DNA from: Burkholderiales bacterium
GTDB lineage: Bacteria > Pseudomonadota > Gammaproteobacteria > Burkholderiales > Burkholderiaceae_C
Assembly: GCA_028868995.1 (NCBI GenBank)
Contig: JAGWTH010000028.1
Span: 1-51,016 of the forward strand
Direction of reading: 5' to 3'
DNA: 51,016 bases
A model generated the notes under the pieces. That model was not told where the DNA came from. It ran no database searches and saw only the letters and a program-made list of their open reading frames with translations. Of this stretch, positions 22,589 to 29,963 are shown piece by piece (the stretch's first letter is position 1; each line of letters opens with the position of its first letter). Both the position numbers and the translations under genes were made by a program.

Positions 22589-23644
22589 TCAGGCGACCAG
22601 GCGCAGCGGCTCGCCGCGTTGGCCGGGACGGCGGTTGGGCGCCCAGCCCAGGGCGGCCAGGGTCTCGTCGGCGTCGCGGTAGCGCTTGCCGATGCGGTAG
22701 ATCTCGCGCGCCTGCGCGCCGGTGGCGACCTCGCGGTGCAGCTCGCGGGCGATGCGCACCATCTGCTCCACCTGCTGCACGCTGGTCATGCGCTGGCCCT
22801 TCTTCCCCCACAGGTTGTCCTCGATGCCCACGCGCACGTGCAGGCCCATCGCGATGGCCATGGTGTTCAGCGGCAGCACGTTGCGCATGATGCTCTCGAT
22901 GGTCAGCACCGCGCCGGGCGGGGTGCGGCGGACGAACTCCATCATGTTGTACGGGTTCGGGCCGTCGGCGCCGCCGCCGATGCCGACCCAGTTCAGCACC
23001 AGCGGGCCAGTGTAGACGCCGCGGCGCACGAGGCGCTCCACGGTCTCCAGCTGGCCGGCGTCGCCCAGCATGAAGTGCGCCTGGATGCCGGCGGCCTGCA
23101 GGCGCTTCAGGTGCTCCTCCACGAAGGCCGGCCCCGAGGGGATCCACATCTCGCGGTAGGCCTCCTGGTAGGGCTTCAGCGCCAGCGAGGTGCCGGCGAC
23201 GTCGTCCGCGCTCAGCAGCTCGCACACGTTCATCTGGTTGGTGTTGATCGCGATCGTCACCTGGTCCGGCTGGGGGTCGAGCTCGGCCAGCATGTGGCGC
23301 GTGTCGTCGTTGAGCCACTTCGCGTCGGCGCCCTCGCCCTCGGGTGCGAACGAGATCGAGCCGCCCACCTGCAGCACCATCTTCGGCACCGCCTCGCGCA
23401 GGCGCGCCAGCATCTCGTTGAACATCGACAGGCGCTTGGAGCCCTTGCCGTCGGCCTCGCGCACGTGCACGTGCAGCACGGTGGCGCCGGCGTTCCAGCA
23501 GTCCACCGCCTTCTGCACCTGTTCGGCCATCGAGACGGGGATGTCGTCGGAGTCGCCCGGCAGGAACTCGGGTCCGTAGGGTGCGACCTGGATCACCAGG
23601 GGCTGCTGGTTCTCGGGCAGCAGGGAGTCGTCGAGGAATTGCAT
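22589..23644 (-). CDS. BKACE-family beta-keto acid cleavage enzyme (DUF849)
   Basis: The 351-residue TIM-barrel enzyme is related to 3-keto-5-aminohexanoate cleavage enzyme, which exchanges an acyl group between a beta-keto acid and acetyl-CoA. Seen are the zinc-binding HVHVREADGKGS motif, VLQVGGSISFAPEGEG, TIAINTNQMNVCEL, LVLNWVGIGGGADGPNPYN and VRVGIEDNLWGKKGQR (the G.R.G.ED block near the C-terminal side of the barrel). Length is slightly above the family's usual 270-310 aa. Neighbouring MFS and CMD-like genes suggest a dedicated catabolic unit, but no lysine-fermentation genes are present, so the substrate is another beta-keto acid. Confidence 0.9.
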   Translation of the reverse strand: MQFLDDSLLPENQQPLVIQVAPYGPEFLPGDSDDIPVSMAEQVQKAVDCWNAGATVLHVHVREADGKGSKRLSMFNEMLARLREAVPKMVLQVGGSISFAPEGEGADAKWLNDDTRHMLAELDPQPDQVTIAINTNQMNVCELLSADDVAGTSLALKPYQEAYREMWIPSGPAFVEEHLKRLQAAGIQAHFMLGDAGQLETVERLVRRGVYTGPLVLNWVGIGGGADGPNPYNMMEFVRRTPPGAVLTIESIMRNVLPLNTMAIAMGLHVRVGIEDNLWGKKGQRMTSVQQVEQMVRIARELHREVATGAQAREIYRIGKRYRDADETLAALGWAPNRRPGQRGEPLRLVA

Positions 23645-23660
23645 GGCGGGTCCTTTCGGT

Positions 23661-24047
23661 TCAGGCGGTGGGAAGGGGGGCGGAGGACAGTTCGGCGAGC
23701 AGGATGGGCGCGCCGAGACTCATGGTGTGGATTCCCAGCACGGAGGTGAGCTGCAGCACGGCGGCGATCTCCTCCTTCGTGGCGCCGAGCTCCAGCGCCT
23801 TGCGGATGTGGCGGCGCACGCCGGGCACGTACATGTGGGTGCACGAGGCGTCCACCGCGATGGCGATCAGCTCCACCACCTTCGGGTCGAGCACGCCGCG
23901 CAGCATGGGTGTCACGCCCATGGCGATGAATTTCTCGGTCCACTCGGGATCGAGCGCGTAGAAGGGGTCCCACAGGGGATTCCATTCGCCGGCGGCGCGC
24001 AGGCGGTCGCACAGGGGCGTGGGGACGGTCGGGGGCGTTTGGGTCAT
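23661..24047 (-). CDS. Carboxymuconolactone decarboxylase (AhpD-like) family protein
   Basis: The 128-residue alpha-helical protein has the core VVELIAIAVDASCTHMYVPG followed by VRRHIRKALELGATKEEIAAV, the CMD/AhpD fold pattern. Only one cysteine (CTHM) is present where AhpD peroxidases have CxxC, so thiol-disulfide chemistry like AhpD is unlikely, while the downstream His (VRRH) is kept. It starts at ATG 24047 and is the promoter-proximal gene of the operon with BKACE and MFS. Its step is unknown; a decarboxylase, hydrolase or isomerase on the same keto acid is possible. Confidence 0.85.
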   Translation of the reverse strand: MTQTPPTVPTPLCDRLRAAGEWNPLWDPFYALDPEWTEKFIAMGVTPMLRGVLDPKVVELIAIAVDASCTHMYVPGVRRHIRKALELGATKEEIAAVLQLTSVLGIHTMSLGAPILLAELSSAPLPTA

Positions 24048-24100
24048 GGCGGCCTCGGCGGGGAAGTGGCGCGATTGTTCCGGCCGGCCCTGCCCTTGTC

Positions 24101-24128
24101 TTGACATTCCGGGACAGTCACTTACCAT
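24101..24128 (+). promoter_or_regulatory. Sigma70-type promoter for the AraC-type regulator
   Basis: TTGACA (24101-24106, consensus -35) is followed after 16 nt by TACCAT (24123-24128, 4 of 6 matches to the -10). Transcription would begin near 24135, which argues that translation starts at TTG 24152 rather than at the TTG that is itself part of the -35 box. It lies in the divergent gap with the CMD-like operon. Confidence 0.5.
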
Positions 24129-24151
24129 CTGGAGCCACTCCGGGAAAGCCC

Positions 24152-25168
24152 TTGTCCGCCCTCGTCCGCAGCGCCAGCCTCACCGGTTTCTCCGAGCTGT
24201 GCGCCTCGTTCGGCCTCGATGCGCGCGCTCTCGCGACGGGCATCGGCCTGCCCGCGCGCGCGCTGGAGGACCCCGACCTGCGCGTGCCCGCGCCCCTGGC
24301 CGGGCGGCTGCTGGAGCTGGCGGCCGAACGCAGCGGCGAGCCCGCCTTCGGCCTGCGCCTGGCCGAGAGCCGGCGCCTGTCCAACCTCGGCCCGCTGGGC
24401 CTCGCCGTGCGCGACGAGCCGACCCTGCGCGACACGCTGAAGGTGCTCGTGGACAACATCCACGTCCACAACGAGGCCCTGTCGGTCCGCATCGAGGAGG
24501 CCGGCGGGCTGGTCACGATCCGCGAGGAGCTGGCCGCGGTCCCGGACGGCGGCCATCGCCAGGCCACCGAGCTGGTGGTGGGCGTGCTGTTCCGCCTGTT
24601 CGCGCTGTTCCTGGGCGCAGGCTGGCGGCCGCGCCTGGTGTGCTTCAGCCACCGCGCACCGAGGGACCTGACGGTGCACCGCCGCCTGTTCGGCCGGGCG
24701 GTGGAGTTCGGCCACGAATTCAACGGCATCGTCTGCAACGCCGCCGACCTCGATGCGCCCAACCCGGGCGCCGACACGGTGATGGCACGCTACACCCGGC
24801 GCCTGCTGGAGCAGTCGCCGCGGCGGGCGCCGAGCGCCGCCCGCCGCGTGCGCGAGCTGATCGTGCTTCTGCTCCCGCGCGGGCACTGCCGCATCGAGAC
24901 CCTCGCGCAGCACCTGGGCGTCTCGCGCCGCACCGTGGCGCGCCACCTCGCGGCCGAGGGCACCAGCTTCGTCGACCTGGTCGACGGCGTGCGGCAGGAC
25001 CTGCTCGCGCGCTACCTGGCCGAAGGCGCGCGCCCGCTCGGCGAGCTGTCGGCGCGGCTCGGGTTCTCCGACCCCAGCGCCTTCTCGCGCTGGCACCGGC
25101 ACCGCTTCGGCGAGCCCGCGCGCAAACGCCTGCGGCAACGGCCGGCCCCTCCGGACTGGCACCGCTGA
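24152..25168 (+). CDS. AraC-family transcriptional regulator
   Basis: The 338-residue protein begins (TTG start) LSALVRSASLTGFSELCASFGLD, a common N-terminus of Arabinose_bd (PF12625) regulators of the OruR/ArgR-like group. The C-terminal AraC domain shows CRIETLAQHLGVSRRTVARH and ARLGFSDPSAFSRWHRHRFG. It is divergently transcribed from the CMD-BKACE-MFS operon and is its probable regulator. The start is uncertain: an upstream TTG (24101) would lie in the apparent -35 box, so the downstream TTG is preferred. Confidence 0.85.
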   Translation: MSALVRSASLTGFSELCASFGLDARALATGIGLPARALEDPDLRVPAPLAGRLLELAAERSGEPAFGLRLAESRRLSNLGPLGLAVRDEPTLRDTLKVLVDNIHVHNEALSVRIEEAGGLVTIREELAAVPDGGHRQATELVVGVLFRLFALFLGAGWRPRLVCFSHRAPRDLTVHRRLFGRAVEFGHEFNGIVCNAADLDAPNPGADTVMARYTRRLLEQSPRRAPSAARRVRELIVLLLPRGHCRIETLAQHLGVSRRTVARHLAAEGTSFVDLVDGVRQDLLARYLAEGARPLGELSARLGFSDPSAFSRWHRHRFGEPARKRLRQRPAPPDWHR

Positions 25169-25224
25169 CACCGCCACCGGCTGGGCCCAGGACAGGTACC
25201 CGTCCAGGCCCGTCACCCCTTGGC

Positions 25225-25536
25225 CTAGACGCTGCCTTCCTTCTCCACCACCAGGATGCGCGCCTCGCCCACGGGGTGCGCCACGTGCTCGCAGCCCACG
25301 CCCGCGAAGAAGATGTCACCGGCCTCCAGCCGCGCGACCTTCTCCCGGCCCTGCTCGCGGTAGTGCATGTCCACCGCGCCGGCCAGGACGGCGAAGACCT
25401 CCTCGCCGTCGTTCACATGCCACTTGTAGGGCTGGTCCGTCCAGTGCAGGCGGGTCGTGGTGCCGTTCATGCTGGCGATGTCGACCGCCTGCCAGGCCTT
25501 GGCCGGGCGGAATTCCTTGCTGCGGATGATCTTCAT
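25225..25536 (-). CDS. Cupin domain-containing protein
   Basis: The 103-residue single-domain cupin has motif 1 WHVNDGEEVFAVLAGAVDMH and motif 2 GDIFFAGVGCEHVAHP, with two to three histidines and a Glu that could bind a metal. The ATG at 25536 overlaps the NTF2-like gene's stop by 4 nt (ATGA), so it is the last gene of a coupled trio (methyltransferase, NTF2-like, cupin). The function is not predictable; such small cupins are often isomerases, sensors or dioxygenase-like. Confidence 0.85.
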   Translation of the reverse strand: MKIIRSKEFRPAKAWQAVDIASMNGTTTRLHWTDQPYKWHVNDGEEVFAVLAGAVDMHYREQGREKVARLEAGDIFFAGVGCEHVAHPVGEARILVVEKEGSV

Positions 25537-25952
25537 GCTTTCGATGCGGGCTTGCGCAGAGACGGATTGTGGGCCGCCAGCATCGCCGCCATGCGCTCGT
25601 GAATGAGATGAACGGCCTTCAGGGGGCGAAGCATCACCTTGAACTCGGTAATCCGGCCCTCGGGGTTCCAATGGAGGATGTCGACGCCGTTGACCTGGAT
25701 GCCGTCGATCTCGGTCTCGAATTCGAGCATGGCATCCGAGCTGCCGACGATCTCGCGCACATAGTGGAAGCTCGGGTTGAAGAAGACCTGGAAGGCCGCC
25801 GACAGGTAGGCCGCCGTGATCTTCTTGCCTCGCTGCGGGGTGTGCACGACCGGGGAGACGAACACCGCGTCCTCGTCGAGCAAGGTGTCCAGGCCCCGGG
25901 GATTGCGCTCCCGCACCAGGCGGTGCCAGACCTCGATGGGATGTTCGTTCAT
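25533..25952 (-). CDS. NTF2-like (SnoaL-fold) protein
   Basis: The 139-residue protein has the nuclear-transport-factor-2-like fold: EVWHRLVRERNPRGLDTLLDEDAVFVSPV, an aromatic-rich middle (FFNPSFHYVREIVGSSD) and a beta-sheet end EIDGIQVNGVDILHWNPEGRITEFKVMLRP. The fold makes a small-molecule pocket used by isomerases, cyclases and hydrolases. It overlaps the methyltransferase stop by 4 nt and the cupin start by 4 nt, so all three are co-translated. The substrate is unknown. Confidence 0.85.
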   Translation of the reverse strand: MNEHPIEVWHRLVRERNPRGLDTLLDEDAVFVSPVVHTPQRGKKITAAYLSAAFQVFFNPSFHYVREIVGSSDAMLEFETEIDGIQVNGVDILHWNPEGRITEFKVMLRPLKAVHLIHERMAAMLAAHNPSLRKPASKA

Positions 25953-26812
25953 TTCGTCGCCGCTCCGACCAGGCTTTCCCCCGGCACCTCGAACCCGCCC
26001 GCCGACTCGTACTCGCGCAACGACTCCCGGACCTCTTTCCAGACGGACTCGCGCTCTTGCGCGGGCAGGTGGGCCATCATGGCATTGAAGCCGCCGAAGG
26101 CCTCCCGGGCGACCCGGATGTAGTCGGCGGCGCTGGCCGCGCCATGGGGCACCGGCACCGCGCGCACCTCGACGTCGGTGAATCCGGCTTCACGGAACAG
26201 GCCCTCGAGCACCCCGGGGCCGCCCAGGCTGAACGGACCGGGCTGCCCCGCGACGGGCGCCGGCAGCCCCGCGCGCCGGCGGATGATGGACGCCGGCAGC
26301 GCGCCCCAGGGATTGCGCTCGGGCGCGGAGAACACGACGACCGCGGCCCGGCCGCCCTGCTTGAGCACGCGGCGCCATTCGCGCAGCGCGGTCGCGGGAT
26401 GCGGCATGTACATCAGGCCCAGCCGGCACAGCACCGCGTCGAAGGAGGTCTCCGGCAGGTCCAGCTGCTCGCCGTCCATGGCGCGCGTGTCGACCTGGCG
26501 GAGCCCCCGCTCGCGGGCGACCTGGCGAGCGTGTTCCACGATGCCTTCGGAGAGGTCGGTCGCCAGCACGTAGCCCCCGGGGCCCACCCGTTCGGCGGCG
26601 CTGACCGCAGGCTCACCCGCGCCCGCGGCGACATCCAGGATGCGCTGGCCGGGCCGGATCCGGGCGAGGTCCAGCATCTGGCGCGTGGGCTCGCCATACC
26701 AGCGGTCCAGGGTCGGAGTCCAGCGCCGCCAGGCCGCGCCGTCCTGGTTCCACTGCTCGCGCTGCGCATTCTTGTATTTCGCGGCGTCGAAGGCAGGTTG
26801 CGTTTCGGCCAT
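25949..26812 (-). CDS. Class I SAM-dependent methyltransferase (UbiE/COQ5-like)
   Basis: The 287-residue methyltransferase has SAM motif I ILDVAAGAGEPAVSAAERVG, motif II region VLATDLSEGIVEHARQVA, the DAVLCRLGLMYMPHPATALREWRRVLKQGGRAAVVVFS block and a C-terminal substrate region. The ATG at 26812 is preceded by AGGAGG at good spacing, so the longer upstream reading is rejected. It heads a three-gene coupled unit with an NTF2-like protein and a cupin, a combination common in small tailoring or detoxification operons. The acceptor is unknown. Confidence 0.88.
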   Translation of the reverse strand: MAETQPAFDAAKYKNAQREQWNQDGAAWRRWTPTLDRWYGEPTRQMLDLARIRPGQRILDVAAGAGEPAVSAAERVGPGGYVLATDLSEGIVEHARQVARERGLRQVDTRAMDGEQLDLPETSFDAVLCRLGLMYMPHPATALREWRRVLKQGGRAAVVVFSAPERNPWGALPASIIRRRAGLPAPVAGQPGPFSLGGPGVLEGLFREAGFTDVEVRAVPVPHGAASAADYIRVAREAFGGFNAMMAHLPAQERESVWKEVRESLREYESAGGFEVPGESLVGAATK

Positions 26813-26924
26813 GAAAGTCCTCCTGTCGGTGAGGCCTCGATGCGGGTGCGGAGTGTGCGAGCCGGGAGGGTAGCCCGGATCCGGCGATTGCGGAAGCCGG
26901 GGCCGCCGCCGCCCGCCGTCGCCA

Positions 26925-27497
26925 TCAGCAATTGAAGGGGCTGGCACCCACCCAGACCTTGCGCTCAAAGAGGATCGGCGCGTACCGGACCTGCGCCCCG
27001 TCGATCACCACGGGCGGCAGCAGGAGCTCGAACCTTTCCGGCGGCGGGCCGGCCAGCCTCACGTCGACCGAATAGAGCCATCCCGCACCCTGCGCGGGCG
27101 AATAAGGCTCGACGACCGAATCGCGACGGTCGTCCCGCAGGACGTTGATCGGAAGCGCGGGTGTGGTGATGCCGCTGGCCGGATCACGGACACGGAAATC
27201 GGCAGCCGCGAAATGGAAGGTTCGCCAGGCCAGCTGCGCGGGCCGTCTCGAAGGCAGGCTCAGCACGACGAACCAGCCGATCTGGCCTTCGACCACCCTG
27301 GCCTCCATCGGCAAGGCACCGAACGCCACGGCGGACTCGGTGGGCACGCAACGCCCGGCGAGGACCTGGCCACCGGGCATGGAGGGGCGATAGTAGGTGG
27401 TGGCGTTGGGCGTGCAGCCAAGCTGCGCCAGCAAGGCGGCAAGCGCGACTGCCGCGCCGATCCACTTTCTCGAGCTCTCAGACGTGCCAGCCTTCAC
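26925..27497 (-). CDS. Uncharacterised lipoprotein with C-terminal PFNC (190 aa)
   Basis: No named family is recognised. From a GTG at 27497 the product reads VKAGTSESSRKWIGAAV, then a hydrophobic stretch and lipobox AQLGC, then TTYYRPSMPGG, and ends FELLLPPVVIDG...ILFERKVWVGASPFNC. The YYRP start, FEL.LP block, API/APL.FER and PFNC end match the longer lipoprotein at 14458-15576, so they are paralogues about 11 kb apart, this one lacking much of the middle. The start is uncertain because no clear ribosome site precedes the GTG; an ATG at 27566 or 27647 would extend the cytoplasmic N-terminus. Confidence 0.7.
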   Translation of the reverse strand: MKAGTSESSRKWIGAAVALAALLAQLGCTPNATTYYRPSMPGGQVLAGRCVPTESAVAFGALPMEARVVEGQIGWFVVLSLPSRRPAQLAWRTFHFAAADFRVRDPASGITTPALPINVLRDDRRDSVVEPYSPAQGAGWLYSVDVRLAGPPPERFELLLPPVVIDGAQVRYAPILFERKVWVGASPFNC

Positions 27498-27634
27498 ACG
27501 GCCAGTAGAGTCGACACGGGAGTGGGCCTGGATCCGAACGGTGAACGCAGGATCACGGGCGCCCATGGCGCAATGGCGACGCGACTGGCATGGATCTCTC
27601 CGGGTGGGTTGCTCCGCGGGGGACCTTCCTCGGG

Positions 27635-27650
27635 CCGGTGTCGACACCGG
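27635..27650. repeat. Perfect 16-bp palindrome
   Basis: CCGGTGTCGACACCGG is a perfect inverted repeat in the 180-bp gap between the membrane-protein stop and the lipoprotein gene. It shares GTCGACAC with the attC-like repeats at 31.2 kb but has no recognisable R boxes. It could be an operator, a processing site or a decayed recombination site. Confidence 0.5.
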
Positions 27651-27677
27651 ATCCGGATAGACCCTTTCGAAGCTCCA

Positions 27678-28106
27678 TCAGAACGCTTGGGACAGGCGAA
27701 TCGTGCCCCACACGAGGACAACCAGCATGGCGACATTCATCAGCAACGCTGCGCCGTGCATTCTGCGAAACCGCCGGATGGGCTCGACATCGCTGGCCAC
27801 GATCTGGGCACCGACCTCCTCCATGGCCCGGAGGAAGTGCTTTCGCAGGAGGGCGACGACCACCGCGATGAAAGCAGCTCCGACGGCGAACACGACGCGT
27901 CCCCAAGCGGCATAGCTCACCGCGGCGCCGACGGCTGACCAGAAGGAGACTCTGTAATACACGTTGAAGAAGGCGCGGATGAATCGCGCATCGAGCGGCA
28001 CGTCGTGCTTCAAGATCAGCAGCGGCAATCCGCCCAGCAGGAAGTATGCAGTGAAAAAAAGCAGCGCAACAGTGAAGACGAAGGCGCCGTACATCCCCCA
28101 AGTCAT
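27678..28106 (-). CDS. Hypothetical integral membrane protein (142 aa)
   Basis: The family is not recognised. The sequence shows four hydrophobic segments (about residues 5-33, 50-68, 70-88 and 118-138), with a charged loop (RKHFLRAMEEVGAQIVASDVEPIRRFRR split by the third and fourth helices). The ATG at 28106 has a strong GAGGAGGG ribosome site. It lies between the DUF2164 gene (29-nt gap) and the lipoprotein, in the minus-strand accessory stretch. An inner-membrane location is likely; no function can be proposed. Confidence 0.75.
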   Translation of the reverse strand: MTWGMYGAFVFTVALLFFTAYFLLGGLPLLILKHDVPLDARFIRAFFNVYYRVSFWSAVGAAVSYAAWGRVVFAVGAAFIAVVVALLRKHFLRAMEEVGAQIVASDVEPIRRFRRMHGAALLMNVAMLVVLVWGTIRLSQAF

Positions 28107-28135
28107 CGCATTCCCTCCTCGTTGTCCCCGTCGAT

Positions 28136-28411
28136 TCAGCCCTGGCGCTTGCGCGCCTGGTCGAACTTGCGCCAGTACTGGAACTCGTCTTCATGGACCT
28201 CGATGTCGAGTTCGGAGATGCGATCCTGAAGGCGTTCCTGAACGTCAAGCACGGCGCGGTTGTAGACGAGCGGGCCGATCTCCTCCAGGAAGAACGCGAG
28301 CAGGCCGCCCGCGGCGATGTTGCCGATCGGCTCCTCCATGTTCTCCCTGAAATACCGCTCGATGGATGAAATCGCTTCCTTCCGGGCTTCCTTGGAGATC
28401 TCGATCGCCAC
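28136..28411 (-). CDS. DUF2164 family protein
   Basis: The 91-residue protein reads (GTG start) VAIEISKEARKEAISSIERY, then FRENMEEPIGNIAAGGLLAF and FLEEIGPLVYNRAVLDVQER, which is the DUF2164 pattern (IELSKE..EAI.SI.RYF.EN.EEPIG). AGGAG lies 7 nt upstream of the GTG at 28411, supporting this start over the ATG at 28486. The protein is small, acidic and probably cytoplasmic. The family has no established function. Confidence 0.85.
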   Translation of the reverse strand: MAIEISKEARKEAISSIERYFRENMEEPIGNIAAGGLLAFFLEEIGPLVYNRAVLDVQERLQDRISELDIEVHEDEFQYWRKFDQARKRQG

Positions 28412-28511
28412 GCTTCCACTCCTTGCATTGCTTCCAGCGCTCGCGATGGTGCCGCGCATCCGCGCTTCAGGCAACTTGCCGGCCACGCGTCAGGGAACGG
28501 GACGTCGCGGA

Positions 28512-28904
28512 CTACTTCGGACGATGCAGCGCGCAGAGCTTGTTGCCGTCCGGGTCGCGCACGTAGGCCAGATGCAGCACGCCCAGCTTGCCCTCGCGGG
28601 GACCCGGGGGCTCTTCGATGGAAGTCCCCCCGTGGGCGACGGCCACGTCATGGAACTCCCGCACCTGTTCGGGCGAGTTGCACTTGAAGCCGATGGTGCC
28701 GCCGTTCGCGAAGCTCGCAGACTCGCCGTTGATCGGCTCGCTGATGCAGAACGTGCCCCCGTCGTGCCTGTAGAACAGCCGCGTCTGGCCGGTGTTGTTC
28801 TGGTTTCGCAGCGGGTCCGCGGCACCGAGCACGCCGAGCACGGCGTCGTAGAAGCGTTTCGAGCGCTCGATGTCATTCGAACCGACCATCACATGGCTGA
28901 ACAT
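28512..28904 (-). CDS. VOC-family (glyoxalase/bleomycin-resistance fold) protein
   Basis: The 130-residue vicinal-oxygen-chelate protein has FSHVMVGSNDIERSKRFYDA at the N-terminus with the first metal-type His, a middle GGTIGFKCNSPEQVREFHD, and HLAYVRDPDGNKLCALH at the C-terminus. The start at ATG 28904 has AGGAGA upstream. It is 50 nt downstream of the methyltransferase stop and may be co-transcribed with it. VOC proteins of this size include lyases, dioxygenase-like and drug-binding proteins; the substrate is unknown. Confidence 0.87.
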   Translation of the reverse strand: MFSHVMVGSNDIERSKRFYDAVLGVLGAADPLRNQNNTGQTRLFYRHDGGTFCISEPINGESASFANGGTIGFKCNSPEQVREFHDVAVAHGGTSIEEPPGPREGKLGVLHLAYVRDPDGNKLCALHRPK

Positions 28905-28954
28905 TCAGGTGTCTCCTGTGTGTTGAACGATCGGGGCGGCGCGCGCGCCAGGAC

Positions 28955-29803
28955 TCAGGCTTCACCCTTCGTGGCGACGACTTGGGCAAGAACGATCCTG
29001 CCCTCCTCGAGGTTGCGCCGCTGATTCTGCGCCATGGCGGCGAAGTCCTCTCCCATGAACAATGCGAAGCTGAGGAGCGGCATGCCCAATCTCTGAATTC
29101 GCTCGGCGAGCGCAGTGAACCACGCCTTTCCTGTCTCCGTGCTGTCTACCCAGTCGGTGACCTGGAACCCGGCCTCTGTCAGACCAGTGCGCAATTCCTC
29201 GGGCGATGCGAGAAAGCTGGTCTCCGGCGTGCGGGCCCAGGGGACGGGGAAGTGCACGGGGACCGTGCGACCACGGAGGACGTCGTAGATCGCCAGGGTG
29301 CCGCCCGGCTTCAGGACCCGGAACATCTCGCGGTAGAGGCGCGCCTTGTCGGAAATGTTCATTGCGACGTGTTCCGTCCACACGGTGTCGAACGACGCCG
29401 CCGGAAACGGCAGGTCCAGCGCGTTCCCTTGCTGGAAGTGCAGTAGGTGGCTGAGTCCCAGGCGGTCCGAGAGCATTCGCGCGGCCTGGCAATACTCGTC
29501 GGTCAGGTCGATGCCCGTCACGTGGCATCCGTACTCGGAGGCCAAAGTCCGTGCCGGACCTCCCAATCCACTGCCCACGTCGAGGACCTTCATGGCGCGG
29601 CCGATCTTCGCGGCCCGCGCGAGATCCAGCGTGGCGGCGCGTCCCCGGATATGGAACTCATCGATCGGCGCCAGGTCCTCCGCCGTGAGGCGGCTCGGGT
29701 CGCGCCCGGCCTGGGCCAGCGTATCGAGGATCCGCTGCCCCAGACCGGTGACGGTGTAATGGCTCTGGACCTGGGACTGGTGCTGTATCGCTTCAGAAGG
29801 CAT
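28955..29803 (-). CDS. Class I SAM-dependent methyltransferase (sarcosine/dimethylglycine or tocopherol MT-like)
   Basis: The 282-residue methyltransferase starts at ATG 29803 with GGAG upstream. It shows SAM motif I VLDVGSGLGGPARTLASEYG, VTGIDLTDEYCQAARMLSDR, then DTVWTEHVAMNISDKARLYR and VLKPGGTLAIYDVLRG. The GSGLGGPAR form and preceding tyrosine (QSHYTVTG) are typical of glycine/sarcosine N-methyltransferase-like and gamma-tocopherol-type enzymes. It stands alone between a flavin-fold protein and the VOC protein. The acceptor cannot be determined. Confidence 0.87.
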   Translation of the reverse strand: MPSEAIQHQSQVQSHYTVTGLGQRILDTLAQAGRDPSRLTAEDLAPIDEFHIRGRAATLDLARAAKIGRAMKVLDVGSGLGGPARTLASEYGCHVTGIDLTDEYCQAARMLSDRLGLSHLLHFQQGNALDLPFPAASFDTVWTEHVAMNISDKARLYREMFRVLKPGGTLAIYDVLRGRTVPVHFPVPWARTPETSFLASPEELRTGLTEAGFQVTDWVDSTETGKAWFTALAERIQRLGMPLLSFALFMGEDFAAMAQNQRRNLEEGRIVLAQVVATKGEA

Positions 29804-29963
29804 CTTCAACTCCACTCGCCTGCACATGCGGCCGCTGGCTCGGTGATCCTGGAACTGCGTGGTGATTGTCACTCCGAAAAACGATCTCGCCAACAGCGCG
29901 GCGCCGTCGATGGCGCGGATGCCATGGCCCGGCCGGCAAGCAGGAGCGGCGGCGTTGCGGCCG

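Noticed and set aside
26820..26924. GTAGCCCGGATCCGGC-type sequence upstream of the methyltransferase as a REP element
   Set aside because: Only a 5-bp stem (CCGGC/GCCGG at 26881-26900) is visible and no second copy of convincing length was found in the window.
27498..27677. Further attC in the gap containing the 16-bp palindrome
   Set aside because: No RYYYAAC/GTTRRRY pair flanks it and the shared core of the three elements is absent.
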